A stretch of DNA of 64,000 nt, taken from Thalassotalea crassostreae. GTDB lineage: Bacteria > Pseudomonadota > Gammaproteobacteria > Enterobacterales > Alteromonadaceae. The stretch covers positions 868,001-932,000 of the forward strand of contig NZ_CP017689.1 of the NCBI RefSeq assembly GCF_001831495.1, read 5' to 3'. Of this stretch, positions 29,956-39,706 are shown piece after piece (the first letter of the stretch is position 1; every line of letters begins with the position of its first letter). Made by a program: the position numbers and the translations under genes. The notes under the pieces were generated by a model. The model was not told the origin of the DNA, made no database searches, and worked only from the letters and a program-made list of their open reading frames with translations.

Positions 29956-31176
29956 ATGGCTACTATTGTTCAAAAGTTTGGGGGAACCTCGGTAGGTTCT
30001 CTTGAGCGTATTGAAGCAGTTGCAGAGCAAATCATAGCAACCAAAGGGCAAGGGCATGACATTATCGTTGTGCTCTCCGCCATGTCTGGCGAAACTAATC
30101 GCCTAATGTCGTTGGCCAATGCCATTGACGAACAACCTTCTCCACGTGAACTCGATATGCTGCTTTCGAGCGGCGAACAAGTCTCTATCTCTTTACTCGC
30201 GATGGCACTGATCAAACGTGGCCACTCTGCGGTGTCTTTATTGGCTCATCAAATAGGTTTAAAAACCAATAATCGCTTTAATAAAGCTCGTATTCAAGAT
30301 ATTGATAACTACCGCATCATTAAAGAATTGCAACAAGGCCATATCGTCATTGTTGCCGGCTTTCAAGGCGTCGATGAGGAAGGGAATATCACTACCTTAG
30401 GTAGAGGCGGCTCAGATACCTCTGCGGTGGCGATAGCTACCTCAGTAAATGCGAAAGAGTGTCAAATTTATACAGACGTAGATGGTGTGTATACCACGGA
30501 TCCGCGAATTGACGAATCTGCCAAAAAACACTCTCATATCGGATTTGACGAGATGCTTGAGATGGCAAGCTCTGGTGCGAAAGTTCTGCAATCTCGTTCG
30601 GTTGAGTTTGCCAGAAATCATAATATGCCACTTAGAGTACTTTCCAGCTTTTCAAAAGGCACAGGTACTCGCATTGACTTTGAGCAGCAAAAAGATAAGA
30701 AACATCCTGTATCGGCGATTACCGCAGATAACAATCAAGCACTGATCAAGATTGAAAAAATTAAGCCAAATAATCACTTTTCAGTAGCAATACTAAATGA
30801 GCTAGCAAAAGCCGATATTGAAATTGACATGCTTAGTCAGTTAGCAGGCAGTGATGGTGCTTTATCAATATACTTTAGTGTTAATGAAGTTGATTATCAG
30901 CAGAGTTTAGCCCTTAGTATGGCAGTAGCGAATAACTACGGACATGATTCGGTGATAGGTCAGCAAGACTTAGTAAAGGTTTCGGCCATCGGTAATGGTA
31001 TGAAGTCACACAGCGGTGTTGCAGCAACTCTTGTACAAACTCTCAATAACGAGAATATTAAAATTGAGCTGATTTATGCAGCTGAAATTAAAATAGCAGT
31101 TCTCGTGTCTAATAAACTAATGGAGCAATCTGTTACTAAATTGCATAAAATATTTAACTTAAATTCAATTAATTAG
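29956..31176 (+). CDS. lysC: Monofunctional aspartate kinase
   Basis: A 406-aa kinase for the first step of the lysine, threonine and methionine pathway. The ATP/aspartate site starts VQKFGGTSVG; LGRGGSDTSAVAIA and YTDVDGVYTTDPR are present. Two ACT domains occupy about 265-406, suggesting end-product inhibition. It starts 14 bases after alaS and is followed by csrA, the order in Pseudomonas and Shewanella-type genomes. The gene symbol is by family position; which amino acid inhibits it is not readable. Confidence 0.92.
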   Translation: MATIVQKFGGTSVGSLERIEAVAEQIIATKGQGHDIIVVLSAMSGETNRLMSLANAIDEQPSPRELDMLLSSGEQVSISLLAMALIKRGHSAVSLLAHQIGLKTNNRFNKARIQDIDNYRIIKELQQGHIVIVAGFQGVDEEGNITTLGRGGSDTSAVAIATSVNAKECQIYTDVDGVYTTDPRIDESAKKHSHIGFDEMLEMASSGAKVLQSRSVEFARNHNMPLRVLSSFSKGTGTRIDFEQQKDKKHPVSAITADNNQALIKIEKIKPNNHFSVAILNELAKADIEIDMLSQLAGSDGALSIYFSVNEVDYQQSLALSMAVANNYGHDSVIGQQDLVKVSAIGNGMKSHSGVAATLVQTLNNENIKIELIYAAEIKIAVLVSNKLMEQSVTKLHKIFNLNSIN

Positions 31177-31352
31177 AGCTTTTTCTGAAAAGTTTGCTAA
31201 ATTTTTTAATGTGTTATGGAAAATAATTGGATTTCAGTGTTTATCTATCTGTTCAATTTGTTACCATGGTTCAAGAGTTAATGATTTCTCAATGACTGCA
31301 GAATAGTTAGCTTTTATTTCGATTTCTTAAATTTAAAAAAGGGAGCATTTGG

Positions 31353-31547
31353 ATGCTTATATTAACTAGACGAGTTGGTGAAACTCTTATGGTGGGTGAC
31401 GACGTTACAGTCACTGTTTTAGGGGTTAAAGGGAACCAAGTACGTATCGGCGTTAACGCACCGAAAGAAGTTTCTGTTCATCGTGAAGAAATTTATATGC
31501 GTATACAAGCTGAAAAAGGCGATGATGAAAATTCAGGGAATAAATAA
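31353..31547 (+). CDS. csrA: Carbon storage regulator CsrA
   Basis: A 64-aa RNA-binding dimer that controls translation by binding GGA loops. [18 protein letters not shown] at the start and the RNA-contact segment [13 protein letters not shown] are invariant features. The ribosome site is AAAGGGAG. The 176-base gap after the aspartokinase gene leaves room for its own promoters. Confidence 0.97.
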   Translation: MLILTRRVGETLMVGDDVTVTVLGVKGNQVRIGVNAPKEVSVHREEIYMRIQAEKGDDENSGNK

Positions 31548-31684
31548 TTTATTTCTGTAGAATTGGAAAATAGCAGTAAAGTTAAATATCGTAATTTTAC
31601 TGTTAACCTTTTGTCTCAAATGGTGTGAAAAATAGTCTTCTTGTTTGAAATATCGCCAAACAGAAAAAAAGACGAAAAAATCCG

Positions 31685-31712
31685 TTGACTTATTTCTCGA
31701 ATCCATTAATAT
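31685..31712 (+). promoter_or_regulatory. Promoter of the Ser/Arg tRNA operon
   Basis: TTGACT (31685) and TAATAT (31707) are 16 bases apart. A GC-rich stretch (GCACGCC) follows the -10, a typical discriminator of stringently controlled stable-RNA promoters. The tRNA begins 10 bases further on. Confidence 0.75.
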
Positions 31713-31722
31713 GCACGCCATT

Positions 31723-31814
31723 GGTGAGGTGGCCGAGAGGCTGAAGGCGCTCCCCTGCTAAGGGAGTATAGGCTTTATACCCTATCGAGGGTTCGAATCC
31801 CTCCCTCACCGCCA
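31723..31814 (+). tRNA. tRNA-Ser (anticodon GCU)
   Basis: The 92-base gene includes an encoded CCA. Anticodon stem CTCCC/GGGAG with loop CTGCTAA places GCT at 31757-31759. A long variable arm, as in all serine tRNAs, and the T-loop GTTCGAATC are visible; the acceptor stem is GGTGAGG/CCTCACC. Position after csrA matches E. coli serV. Confidence 0.97.
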
Positions 31815-31860
31815 TTTAATTTTAGTTTTTAATTAAAATTAAATGGGAAAAAATGATTGC

Positions 31861-31937
31861 GGACGCGTAGCTCAGCTGGATAGAGTACCTGGCTACGAAC
31901 CAGGCGGTCGCAGGTTCGACTCCTGCCGCGTCCGCCA
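31861..31937 (+). tRNA. tRNA-Arg (anticodon ACG), copy 1
   Basis: 77 bases with encoded CCA. Acceptor stem GGACGCG/CGCGTCC, anticodon stem CCTGG/CCAGG, loop CTACGAA with ACG at 31895-31897 (A34 to be edited to inosine by TadA), T-loop TTCGACT. It corresponds to argV/Y/Z/Q after serV in E. coli. Confidence 0.97.
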
Positions 31938-31999
31938 CTTTTCTTAATAGTGAAGTGGTTGTCAATCGAAGTGAGGTATCACTTAAAACTACCGACCGC

Positions 32000-32076
32000 G
32001 GACGCGTAGCTCAGCTGGATAGAGTACCTGGCTACGAACCAGGCGGTCGCAGGTTCGACTCCTGCCGCGTCCGCCA
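32000..32076 (+). tRNA. tRNA-Arg (anticodon ACG), copy 2
   Basis: Identical in sequence to copy 1 across all 77 bases; a 62-base spacer separates them. A terminator follows 10 bases later. Degenerate derivatives continue downstream. Confidence 0.97.
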
Positions 32077-32086
32077 CATTAAATAG

Positions 32087-32117
32087 AAAACCCGAACCGA
32101 AAGGCTCGGGTTTTTTA
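32087..32117 (+). terminator. Terminator of the tRNA operon (hairpin A, first copy)
   Basis: AAAACCCGA pairs with TCGGGTTTT and is followed by T residues, 10 bases after the last intact tRNA. Confidence 0.9.
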
Positions 32118-32133
32118 TTGCCTAAATTTTTCT

Positions 32134-32190
32134 GAGTACCAGGCGCTAATACAAGATCCCAGGCATTCGCAGTTTGACCCTTGTAGCAAC
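32134..32190 (+). pseudogene. tRNA-Arg relic 1 (most decayed)
   Basis: It carries the same 5' segment as relic 3 (CAGGCGCTAATACAAGATC) and then a mutated tRNA-Arg 3' half (CATTCGCAGTTTGACCC in place of GGTCGCAGGTTCGACTC). There is no acceptor 5' strand, no D arm and no CCA. Confidence 0.75.
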
Positions 32191-32203
32191 CTCAACATTA
32201 AAC

Positions 32204-32234
32204 GAAAAGCCCATCCATTAGGATGGGCTTTTTC
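32204..32234 (+). terminator. Hairpin B terminator, first copy
   Basis: GAAAAGCCCATCC pairs with GGATGGGCTTTTT around a short loop. The second copy (32461-32485) has lost its T-run. Confidence 0.8.
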
Positions 32235-32269
32235 GTATCTGGAAGAAAATTTATTGATGGTTCTGCCAG

Positions 32270-32332
32270 GAGTAGCTGGCGCTAATACAAGAGCCCAGGC
32301 GGTCGCAGGTTCGACTCCTGCCGCGTCCACCA
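32270..32332 (+). pseudogene. tRNA-Arg relic 2
   Basis: The 3' half from the anticodon stem to CCA is intact except for discriminator A in place of G (32329). The 5' part is replaced by GTAGCTGGCGCTAATACAAG; CTGG can still pair with CCAG, but the loop is enlarged and has no anticodon. The D arm and acceptor 5' strand are missing. Confidence 0.75.
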
Positions 32333-32342
32333 CATTAAATAG

Positions 32343-32373
32343 AAAACCCGAACCGAAAGGCTCGGGTTTTTTA
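32343..32373 (+). terminator. Hairpin A terminator, second copy
   Basis: Identical to 32087-32117, displaced by 256 bases. Confidence 0.85.
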
Positions 32374-32389
32374 TTGCCTAAATTTTTCT

Positions 32390-32452
32390 GAGTACCAGGC
32401 GCTAATACAAGATCCCAGGCGGTCGCAGGTTCGACTCCTGCCGCGTCCGCCA
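32390..32452 (+). pseudogene. tRNA-Arg relic 3
   Basis: From 32414 to 32452 it is identical to the 3' half of the intact tRNA-Arg genes, including the discriminator and CCA. The 5' segment is the same CAGGCGCTAATACAAGATC as relic 1. It lacks an anticodon and a D arm, so it cannot be a working tRNA. Confidence 0.75.
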
Positions 32453-32666
32453 CATTAAACGAAAAGCCCATCCATTAGGATGGGCAATTAGTATCTAAGA
32501 GGAAATAGATTGTTGATTATTCAAATTCAAATGATTATTGTTAAAATTCTAAGTTGTTGAGTAAAACTCTCTCAATTTGTTCTGCTAGCATAACGAGAAA
32601 GATTGAGAGCTAATTCAACAAATTGTGTCCTATAGACGCATAAACTAACACCACGCAGAGAATAAA

Positions 32667-33875
32667 ATGAATAGATACAAAATTCTAGCAAAAAAATACG
32701 TCGGCTTGTCATTACGAATAGGGCTGCTGCTTCCATTGCTTTTACCTTTTGTTGCTAAGGCAGAAACTGATGACGAAATTTGGGAGAATGCTAGAAAGGT
32801 AATGAAGTCTAGGGCTCACTGTAAGTCTTTAAGTCAATGTTTATCAAAAGCCCAAGATGGTGATGTTAAAGCACAATATATTACAGGCAATGCCTATAGA
32901 GTTGGACCTGATGCTGAAAACATCTATTATTTCAAGGTTAAAGAAGTCGACAATAAGAAAGCTTTGTTTTGGCTGAACATGGCAGCACAGAACGAAAATG
33001 TAAATGCCATGAATAGTTTATCTAAGCTCTATTCGGTTGAAGCGACCAATAATACAAGGGACTTTGAAAAGGCAAAACGTTGGGCATCCAAATGTGTTGA
33101 CAAAGGTGAAACTGATTGCCATTTCGTTTTAGGCGTGATCGCCGAGGCTAATGGAGATTATACCGCTGCTAGAAGTCATTACCAAAAAACTACTCTCCAC
33201 CGTAAGGCAAAATATCAAATGGCCATGTTACATTTTTACGGCAAAGGGGGCGCAGTCGATTACAAATCAGCCAATGACATACTTTCTGGAATTGAACTTG
33301 ATCGCTTCGGTCCTGCTTATCGAGTGAGAGGGTTGATGGCAATCAATGGTCTTGGACAGGAGAAAGATGTTAGGCTTGGTTTAAGTTATTTACGTCAAGC
33401 AATAGAGTACAAGGAATTCGCGGCTTATGAAGACATAGGTGAATTATATTACACAGGTAACGGTGTTGAAAAAAATTATGAAACTGCATTTTCAAACTTT
33501 AGCGCAATTGTCAGTATGCAGAGACCCAAAACGATGAGGTACGTAGCTTTAATGGCTTATTATGGGCAGGGGGTAGAAAAAAAAGTAGACCATGCTATCG
33601 TGCTATTTGAAGCTGCAGCCAATAAAGGCGATGTCACCTCAGCATGGGCTCTTGGTCGCATATACTTGAGCGGCGAAGACATCGAAAAGAACGAGGAACT
33701 AGGCTTTCATTTGGTTAAATTTGCAGCCGAAAGGAATCACCCCGAGGCTCAATATGGACTAGGTTACCTCTACTCTTCTGGAATAGGGGTTGAAAAAAAT
33801 GCCGAAGAAGCCAGAAGGTGGCTAACTTTAGCTGCCAAAAATGGTAATAAAATGGCCATTGAAGCGTTAAAATAA
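32667..33875 (+). CDS. Exported Sel1-repeat protein
   Basis: A 402-aa protein with an N-terminal signal peptide (hydrophobic 14-28, cleavage near VAKA-E). The rest is built of about nine Sel1-like helical repeats of ~36 residues, recognisable as A-x2-WL-x3-AA-x-G and G-x-GVEKN (e.g. GNGVEKNYETA, GIGVEKNAEEA). Such proteins act as protein-protein scaffolds, often periplasmic. One cysteine pair (CKSLSQC) lies near residue 52. No partner gene is adjacent, since it stands alone between the tRNA array and oadG, so the function is not inferable. Confidence 0.82.
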   Translation: MNRYKILAKKYVGLSLRIGLLLPLLLPFVAKAETDDEIWENARKVMKSRAHCKSLSQCLSKAQDGDVKAQYITGNAYRVGPDAENIYYFKVKEVDNKKALFWLNMAAQNENVNAMNSLSKLYSVEATNNTRDFEKAKRWASKCVDKGETDCHFVLGVIAEANGDYTAARSHYQKTTLHRKAKYQMAMLHFYGKGGAVDYKSANDILSGIELDRFGPAYRVRGLMAINGLGQEKDVRLGLSYLRQAIEYKEFAAYEDIGELYYTGNGVEKNYETAFSNFSAIVSMQRPKTMRYVALMAYYGQGVEKKVDHAIVLFEAAANKGDVTSAWALGRIYLSGEDIEKNEELGFHLVKFAAERNHPEAQYGLGYLYSSGIGVEKNAEEARRWLTLAAKNGNKMAIEALK

Positions 33876-34308
33876 CAATAAACAGGTGGCTCATTGAGTG
33901 CCACTTCTTCGTTTCTGATTTCAAGAAACTTTTGCTTCGAATTTAGCGTGCATAATTGACTTTTTGGACAATTCGACGGATTTTACAAAAGCCTATCTAA
34001 CGTGATGGGCTTTTTTGTATGAACCCCATTCATTCTGCATAAAAAACTTATCACTTTGACTAATTATGATGACAATAGCGTGATTTTTAACCAGTTATTC
34101 TTTCCGTTTTTATAGCCATGTAGTACTTTGGGTGCTTAATGAAAATAAATTTAACTTTTTTTAATTGTACTTTTATTGGTTGCAAACGCCAGTATATTGG
34201 ACAATTGAGTGTCTTTTTAGTGAGATTTATACACAAAGAATTAACATTCTCAGTTGATTTTATAAATTGGAGTGATTATTCTAATTCTTTTAACTGTTGA
34301 GAATAGTT
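33876..34308. other. Intergenic region before the oad operon
   Basis: 433 bases. A terminator lies at 33987-34016. A weaker imperfect hairpin (GTGGC/GCCAC, 33885-33903) follows the Sel1 gene. The rest must contain the oad promoter; TATATT at 34192-34197 is a possible -10 without a clear -35. Confidence 0.5.
33987..34016 (+). terminator. Terminator upstream of the oad operon
   Basis: AAAAGCCTATC pairs with GATGGGCTTTT (one wobble pair) and is followed by T residues; it probably ends the Sel1-protein transcript. Confidence 0.8.
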
Positions 34309-34560
34309 ATGGAAAATCTAACAGAAACATTTATTGAAGCGGGTATGCTCATGCTAGTTGGCATGGCGTTCGTATTCGCGTTTTTAGGCATGCTAATCTT
34401 TGCGATTAAACTATTAGCTAAGATTGCCAGTAATTTTGAAGAGCCAGTGCCTGCATCAACAAACACTGCTCGAGCGAACCCAAATGAAATTCCAGAAGGC
34501 GTGGTAGCAGCCATTACCTCAGCAGTCGCTCACTACCGCAAGAACAACGGAAAAAATTAG
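34309..34560 (+). CDS. oadG: Oxaloacetate decarboxylase Na+ pump, gamma subunit
   Basis: An 83-aa protein with one membrane helix (about residues 10-36) and a polar C-terminal tail that in characterised enzymes binds Zn2+ and assembles the alpha and beta subunits. ATG at 34309 is chosen over an upstream TTG (34297) on family length. It opens the oadGAB operon, 9 bases before oadA. Confidence 0.88.
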   Translation: MENLTETFIEAGMLMLVGMAFVFAFLGMLIFAIKLLAKIASNFEEPVPASTNTARANPNEIPEGVVAAITSAVAHYRKNNGKN

Positions 34561-34569
34561 GAGTAAACT

Positions 34570-36357
34570 ATGTCAAAACCTTTAGGTATCACTGAAGTCG
34601 TATTAAGGGATGGCCACCAGTCACTTTTAGCAACACGTTTTCGTTTAGAAGATATGCTTCCAATTGCCAGTAAAATGGATGAAATTGGTTTCTGGTCTAT
34701 CGAATCTTGGGGTGGAGCTACGTTTGATTCGTGTATTCGTTATTTAGGTGAAGATCCTTGGGAACGCATTCGTAAACTTAAAGCAGCAATGCCTAACACC
34801 AAACAACAGATGCTGTTTCGTGGTCAGAACATTTTAGGCTACCGTCATTATGCTGATGATGTTGTTGAGAAGTTTGTTGAACGTGCTCACGTAAATGGTA
34901 TTGATGTTTTCCGTATTTTTGACGCGATGAACGATACTCGCAACCTTGAAACAGCGATTAAAGCAGCAGTAAAAGTTGGTGCTCACGCACAAGGTACCTT
35001 ATCGTTTACAGAGTCTCCGGTTCATACTACTCAAGGTTGGTTAGATATGGCCAAGAAACTTGAAGATATGGGCGCACATTCTTTATGTATTAAAGATATG
35101 GCCGGCTTACTTAATCCATACGATGGTGAAGAGCTAATCGCTAAACTAAAAGACACTGTTGAATTGCCATTGTCATTGCATTGTCATGCAACCACAGGTT
35201 TAAGCATGGCAACTCACATTAAAGCAATTGATGCTGGTGTTGATGTAATTGATACCTCTATTTCGTCAATGAGTATGACTTACGGTCATTCGCCAACAGA
35301 ATCAATTGTCTCAGCAGTTCAAGGTCGTGACCGAGATACTGGTTTAGATATGACAAAACTTGCTGAGGTTGCGGCTTACTTTAGAGATGTTCGTGAAAAA
35401 TATTGTAAGTTTGAAGGTAGCTTAAAAGGTGTTGATGCACGTATCTTGTTAGCACAAGTTCCTGGTGGCATGTTAACGAACATGGAAAGCCAATTAAAAG
35501 AACAGGGCGCAGCAGATAAGTTAGATGAAGTACTTAAAGAAATTCCACGAGTTCGCAAAGACCTTGGTTATATCCCTCTTGTTACACCAACATCTCAAAT
35601 TGTTGGTACGCAATCAGTACTCAATGTTTTAACTGGTGAGCGTTATAAATCAATCACTAAAGAAACTGCAGGTGTTCTTAAAGGTGAGTATGGTGCAACA
35701 GCAGCAGAAGTTGATGCTGAGTTACAAGCTAAAGTGCTTGATGGTGCAGAAGCAATTACTTGTCGTCCTGCCGATTTACTTGAGCCAGAAATGGATAAGT
35801 TAGCCGCAGAACTAAGTGAGCTGGCGAAAGAGAAAAATATTACCTTAGCTGATGAAGTGATCGATGACGTATTAACGTACGCATTATTCCCACAAATTGG
35901 TTTGAAATTCTTAGAAAATCGTGACAATCCTGATGCGTTTGAACCAATGCCAAGCAAAGATGACTTAAAAGTCGCAGCAAGTGATTCTGGCGAACCAGAA
36001 AGCTATGCGGTTCAAGTTGATGGTAAAGTTTACGACGTGATCGTCGCGCCAAGTGGTTCGATTGAACATATCGCTGTGTCGGGCAGCGCTCCGACACCAG
36101 TTTCTGCTGCTTCTGCTCCTGCAGCAAGTGCGCCGGTTGCATCATCTGGTGTAGCAATTAATGCACCACTAGCAGGTAACATCTTTAAGATTGTTGCTAA
36201 AGCTGGTGACACAGTTAGCGAAGGCGATGTTGTTATCATTATGGAAGCGATGAAAATGGAAACTGAAATCAGAGCAACTGCGTCTGGTACTATTTCTGCA
36301 GTTAATGTTAAAGAAGGTGATGCGGTCGCGGTCGGTGATGCATTGCTAACACTATAA
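34570..36357 (+). CDS. oadA: Oxaloacetate decarboxylase alpha subunit (carboxyltransferase and biotin carrier)
   Basis: A 595-aa soluble subunit. The carboxyltransferase TIM barrel starts [15 protein letters not shown] and has the metal-ligand motif LHCHATTGL. The conserved PYC/OADA domain follows. After an Ala/Pro/Ser hinge (~505-525) comes the biotinyl domain, with the biotin lysine at residue 562 in EAMKMET. It moves CO2 from oxaloacetate to biotin, giving pyruvate. The ribosome site is AGGAG. Confidence 0.96.
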   Translation: MSKPLGITEVVLRDGHQSLLATRFRLEDMLPIASKMDEIGFWSIESWGGATFDSCIRYLGEDPWERIRKLKAAMPNTKQQMLFRGQNILGYRHYADDVVEKFVERAHVNGIDVFRIFDAMNDTRNLETAIKAAVKVGAHAQGTLSFTESPVHTTQGWLDMAKKLEDMGAHSLCIKDMAGLLNPYDGEELIAKLKDTVELPLSLHCHATTGLSMATHIKAIDAGVDVIDTSISSMSMTYGHSPTESIVSAVQGRDRDTGLDMTKLAEVAAYFRDVREKYCKFEGSLKGVDARILLAQVPGGMLTNMESQLKEQGAADKLDEVLKEIPRVRKDLGYIPLVTPTSQIVGTQSVLNVLTGERYKSITKETAGVLKGEYGATAAEVDAELQAKVLDGAEAITCRPADLLEPEMDKLAAELSELAKEKNITLADEVIDDVLTYALFPQIGLKFLENRDNPDAFEPMPSKDDLKVAASDSGEPESYAVQVDGKVYDVIVAPSGSIEHIAVSGSAPTPVSAASAPAASAPVASSGVAINAPLAGNIFKIVAKAGDTVSEGDVVIIMEAMKMETEIRATASGTISAVNVKEGDAVAVGDALLTL

Positions 36358-36367
36358 GGGTGTCATA

Positions 36368-37498
36368 ATGGAGTCGTTATATACTCTTTGGTTATCAACT
36401 GGTTTAGCGAATTTCGAGCTAGGCCAAGTTATCATGATGCTGGTCGGTTTAGGTTTACTCTATTTGGCAATCGCTAAAGGTTTTGAGCCGTTATTATTAT
36501 TACCAATTGGCTTTGGTGCTATTTTAACTAATATTCCAGTAGCGGGCTTCTCAGAGGTCGGTGGCGTATTGCATTATATTTATTATGCAGGCATCGATAC
36601 CGGTATTTTCCCTTTGCTTATTTTTATGGGCGTAGGGGCAATGACTGATTTCGGGGCGCTTATCGCGAACCCTAGAATGTTATTACTTGGTGCCGCTGCA
36701 CAGTTTGGTATTTTTGCGACGCTGTTTGGGGCGATTGCATTAAATGCAATTCCAGGTTTTGACTTTACCCTAAAAGACGCCTCTGCAATTGCCATTATTG
36801 GTGGTGCTGATGGTCCAACAGCAATCTTCCTTGCTTCTAAACTTGCTCCTGAACTACTTGGTGCAATTGCAGTTGCTGCTTATTCATATATGGCGCTAGT
36901 ACCAATTATTCAGCCGCCTATTATGAAAGCATTGACCAATGAAGAAGAACGTAAAGTTGTGATGAAGCAATTACGTCATGTGACTAAGCTTGAGAAAGTA
37001 ATCTTCCCGTTAGCGGTACTTATTTTAACAATATTCTTCTTGCCGGCAGCGACACCACTTGTAGGTATGTTCTGTTTAGGTAATTTAATGAGAGAATGTG
37101 GTGTCGTTGATCGTTTAAGCTCAACAGCACAAAATGAGTTAATTAACATTGTGACTATCTTCCTAGGATTAGGTGTTGGCTCAAAGCTAAGCGCTGAAGC
37201 ATTCTTAAATGTTGAAACTTTAGGTATTCTTGCTCTTGGTGCGGTAGCATTCTCAATTGGTACAGCAGCTGGGGTATTAATGGCGAAGTTGATGCGTAAG
37301 TTCTCATCAGATCCAATTAACCCGCTGGTTGGCGCAGCAGGTGTTTCTGCGGTACCAATGGCAGCACGTGTTGTTAACAAAGTAGGTTTAGAGTCAAATG
37401 CTCATAACTTCTTGTTAATGCATGCAATGGGACCTAATGTTGCTGGTGTACTAGGTTCGGCAGTAGCCGCTGGTGTATTACTTGCGCTAGTTGGCTAA
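36368..37498 (+). CDS. oadB: Oxaloacetate decarboxylase beta subunit (Na+ channel)
   Basis: A 376-aa polytopic membrane protein. The motif [11 protein letters not shown] carries the key aspartate for Na+ and carboxybiotin handling, and [11 protein letters not shown] and the late region [13 protein letters not shown] are family landmarks. It decarboxylates carboxybiotin and exports Na+. It begins 10 bases after oadA, and the operon ends at the terminator at 37546. Confidence 0.96.
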   Translation: MESLYTLWLSTGLANFELGQVIMMLVGLGLLYLAIAKGFEPLLLLPIGFGAILTNIPVAGFSEVGGVLHYIYYAGIDTGIFPLLIFMGVGAMTDFGALIANPRMLLLGAAAQFGIFATLFGAIALNAIPGFDFTLKDASAIAIIGGADGPTAIFLASKLAPELLGAIAVAAYSYMALVPIIQPPIMKALTNEEERKVVMKQLRHVTKLEKVIFPLAVLILTIFFLPAATPLVGMFCLGNLMRECGVVDRLSSTAQNELINIVTIFLGLGVGSKLSAEAFLNVETLGILALGAVAFSIGTAAGVLMAKLMRKFSSDPINPLVGAAGVSAVPMAARVVNKVGLESNAHNFLLMHAMGPNVAGVLGSAVAAGVLLALVG

Positions 37499-37545
37499 GT
37501 TCTGGCTAAGATCTAGCAGCAAACACTTACATTGCTAATATTGAT

Positions 37546-37580
37546 AAACCGAAGTAAATTTAATTTACTTCGGTTTTTTT
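37546..37580 (+). terminator. oadGAB terminator
   Basis: AAACCGAAGTAAA pairs with TTTACTTCGGTTT around TTTAA and is followed by T residues. Confidence 0.92.
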
Positions 37581-37676
37581 ATGCCTGAGCAATTTTGGTT
37601 TAAAACTTAAAGTTTTAAACCAAAGATTTAGATTAAAGTTTTCGGCATATGGATACGATATAAATAAGGACAAAAC

Positions 37677-38030
37677 GTGGAACAACATCACAAAATAAGT
37701 TATCTCGAATTACCTGCTAAAGATATCGGTGCGATCAAGTCGTTTTACCAACGTGTATTTGATTTTAAGTTTGTTGATTATGGTGATGAGTATAGTGCTT
37801 TTAATGATGGAAACATCAATGGCGGTTTCTATCAGAGTGATGCTCATGCCAATTATCAGCAAGGGGCACCTTTAATTGTATTCTATTCAGATAATCTTGA
37901 AGACAGTGTCGATAAAGTGACTGAGCACGGCGGCAAAATTGTCCAGCCCATATTTAGTTTTCCTGGTGGGCGTCGTTTTCATTTTACCGATCCAAGTCAA
38001 AATGAGCTGGCGGTTTGGTCGGATAAATAG
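37677..38030 (+). CDS. VOC-superfamily (glyoxalase-like) protein
   Basis: A 117-aa single-domain protein with two beta-alpha-beta-beta-beta units. It starts ISYLELPAKDIGAIKSFYQRVFDF and ends GRRFHFTDPSQNELAVWSD, the usual arrangement for small glyoxalase/bleomycin-resistance-like proteins, with possible metal ligands in the first strand (E) and near the end (H, E). GTG at 37677 has AAGGA 7 bases upstream. The substrate cannot be predicted. Confidence 0.85.
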   Translation: MEQHHKISYLELPAKDIGAIKSFYQRVFDFKFVDYGDEYSAFNDGNINGGFYQSDAHANYQQGAPLIVFYSDNLEDSVDKVTEHGGKIVQPIFSFPGGRRFHFTDPSQNELAVWSDK

Positions 38031-38173
38031 TACAAAGTGAAATAATTATCTGCTCATTTTTCCTCAGCCAAAAGTAGATCACATATTTATCTCAATTGGT
38101 ACAAGGCCCAAAATAGAAACCTATTTTGAGCCTTTGATTTATTGTGGTCGGAAACTGTAGCTAAAACGTTTAC

Positions 38174-39577
38174 TTATCGAGTATGACGACCTTTATTACC
38201 GCTGCCGCTAGGTTTACCTGAGCCGCCACTTTTACCGGTGCCGCCACTTGGCTTTCTTCGTCTCGAAGTGTTTTTCGCCCAAGGGTTGTCCTTAGTTACG
38301 TGCTTTTTGTTTTTGCCTGCCGGTTTGTGACCGCGTGCAACATCCGAGCTACGTTGACCATCTTGGTGCTCAATCTTATTTGCTTTTGGCTTTTTCGGTT
38401 TCTTCGGTTTTAACGGACGAATATCATGAGATTTCGGTACAGCATTAGCCGCTTCAAAACCTTCGACTTCAGCACGTTCTAATTTCTTTTGAGTTAAGCG
38501 CTCAATAGCAACCATCAGTTTAAATTCGTCGGCACATACTAAAGATATGGCATGACCTGTGCTTCCTGCTCGACCTGTTCTACCAATACGGTGCACGTAG
38601 TCTTCGGCAACGTGTGGCAACTCAAAGTTAACTACTTGTGGTAATTGGTCGATATCGATACCACGGGCCGCGATGTCGGTTGCTACTAGCACACGAATAC
38701 TACCGTCTTTAAACTGAGCGAGTGCTTTTGTTCTCGCACCTTGGCTTTTGTTACCGTGGATCGCCAATGCTTTAATACCATCAGCTTCAAGGTGTTTAGT
38801 AAGCTTATTTGCGCCGTGTTTGGTTTTAGTAAACACCAATACTTGCTGCCAATTATTATGGCCAATCAAATAAGACAATAGCCGTGCTTTCTTGTTTTTA
38901 TCAGTGGTGTAAACTAATTGCTCAACAGTCGCTGCTGTTGCGTTTCTTGGCGTCACCGAAATCTCGACAGGATTATTTACTAGGCCTTTGGCCAGATCAC
39001 GGATTTCATCTGAAAAAGTGGCTGAAAATAGTAAGTTCTGACGTTTTCTAGGTAACAGCGCAAGGATTTTTTTTATGTCTCTAATAAAGCCCATGTCTAA
39101 CATACGATCTGCTTCATCAAGCACTAAGACTTCAACCTGTGAAAACTTAACGGCGTTTTGCTGATACAAATCTAATAGTCGGCCAGGTGTTGCTACTAAA
39201 ATATCGATACCTTTTCTAAGTGCCATCATTTGTGGGTTAATTTTAACGCCACCGTAAATAATGTATGAGCTCAAACCTAGATTCTTACCATAAGTAGAGA
39301 CACTTTCGCCTACCTGCGCGGCAAGTTCACGAGTCGGTGTTAATACGAGAGTTCGAATATGGTTACTTTTAACTTTATCGCCACCGCTTAATCGTTCAAG
39401 AATTGGCAATGTAAAACCAGCGGTTTTTCCGGTACCGGTTTGTGCAGCAGCCATCACGTCTTTGCCGGCTAATACCGCAGGGATCGCTTGTTCTTGAATA
39501 GGAGAAGGGGTGTCATAACCTTGTTCAGCAACTGCTGATAGAATGGCGGGGGATAACCCCAAAGCGTCAAAGCTCAT
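38174..39577 (-). CDS. rhlE: DEAD-box RNA helicase, RhlE-like
   Basis: A 467-aa ATP-dependent RNA helicase. The Q motif [14 protein letters not shown], Walker [14 protein letters not shown] box [16 protein letters not shown] motif (FSATF) and [10 protein letters not shown] are in order within residues 1-370. The tail from about 375 is rich in Lys, Arg and Gly and is probably unstructured and RNA-binding. RhlE proteins assist ribosome assembly and RNA turnover. The symbol is assigned by similarity of the core and is not certain among paralogues. Confidence 0.85.
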   Translation of the reverse strand: MSFDALGLSPAILSAVAEQGYDTPSPIQEQAIPAVLAGKDVMAAAQTGTGKTAGFTLPILERLSGGDKVKSNHIRTLVLTPTRELAAQVGESVSTYGKNLGLSSYIIYGGVKINPQMMALRKGIDILVATPGRLLDLYQQNAVKFSQVEVLVLDEADRMLDMGFIRDIKKILALLPRKRQNLLFSATFSDEIRDLAKGLVNNPVEISVTPRNATAATVEQLVYTTDKNKKARLLSYLIGHNNWQQVLVFTKTKHGANKLTKHLEADGIKALAIHGNKSQGARTKALAQFKDGSIRVLVATDIAARGIDIDQLPQVVNFELPHVAEDYVHRIGRTGRAGSTGHAISLVCADEFKLMVAIERLTQKKLERAEVEGFEAANAVPKSHDIRPLKPKKPKKPKANKIEHQDGQRSSDVARGHKPAGKNKKHVTKDNPWAKNTSRRRKPSGGTGKSGGSGKPSGSGNKGRHTR

Positions 39578-39706
39578 AGATAAGTCTCATTTGCAAATAA
39601 TCAAAACCCCAGTGAATGCTGAGGCGTGCGCAGAGTACAGTATAGTCCGTGGTGATGCAAACGAATGATTTATCTGAAAATAGTTTTTGCAGGTGGAAAA
39701 ATAAAT

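Larger units (their letters stand above)
32077..32486 (+). repeat. Tandem array of tRNA-Arg 3' halves and terminators, ~256-bp period
   Basis: The segment from 32077 recurs from 32333 (offset 256; 257 after one indel). Each unit contains hairpin A (stem CCCGA/TCGGG), a degenerate tRNA-Arg 3' part, and hairpin B (GCCCATCC/GGATGGGC); an additional 3' half lies between the units. The second unit is truncated after hairpin B. The array follows the last intact tRNA-Arg directly. Confidence 0.85.

Noticed and set aside
32115..32471. 118-codon minus-strand frame containing repeated GVEPATAW
   Set aside because: It is antisense to the degenerate tRNA-Arg array; the repeated peptide is the reverse translation of tRNA 3' halves and hairpins, a well-known spurious protein pattern.
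34297..34309. TTG start adding four residues to OadG
   Set aside because: The ATG at 34309 fits family length, and the four extra residues match no OadG start.
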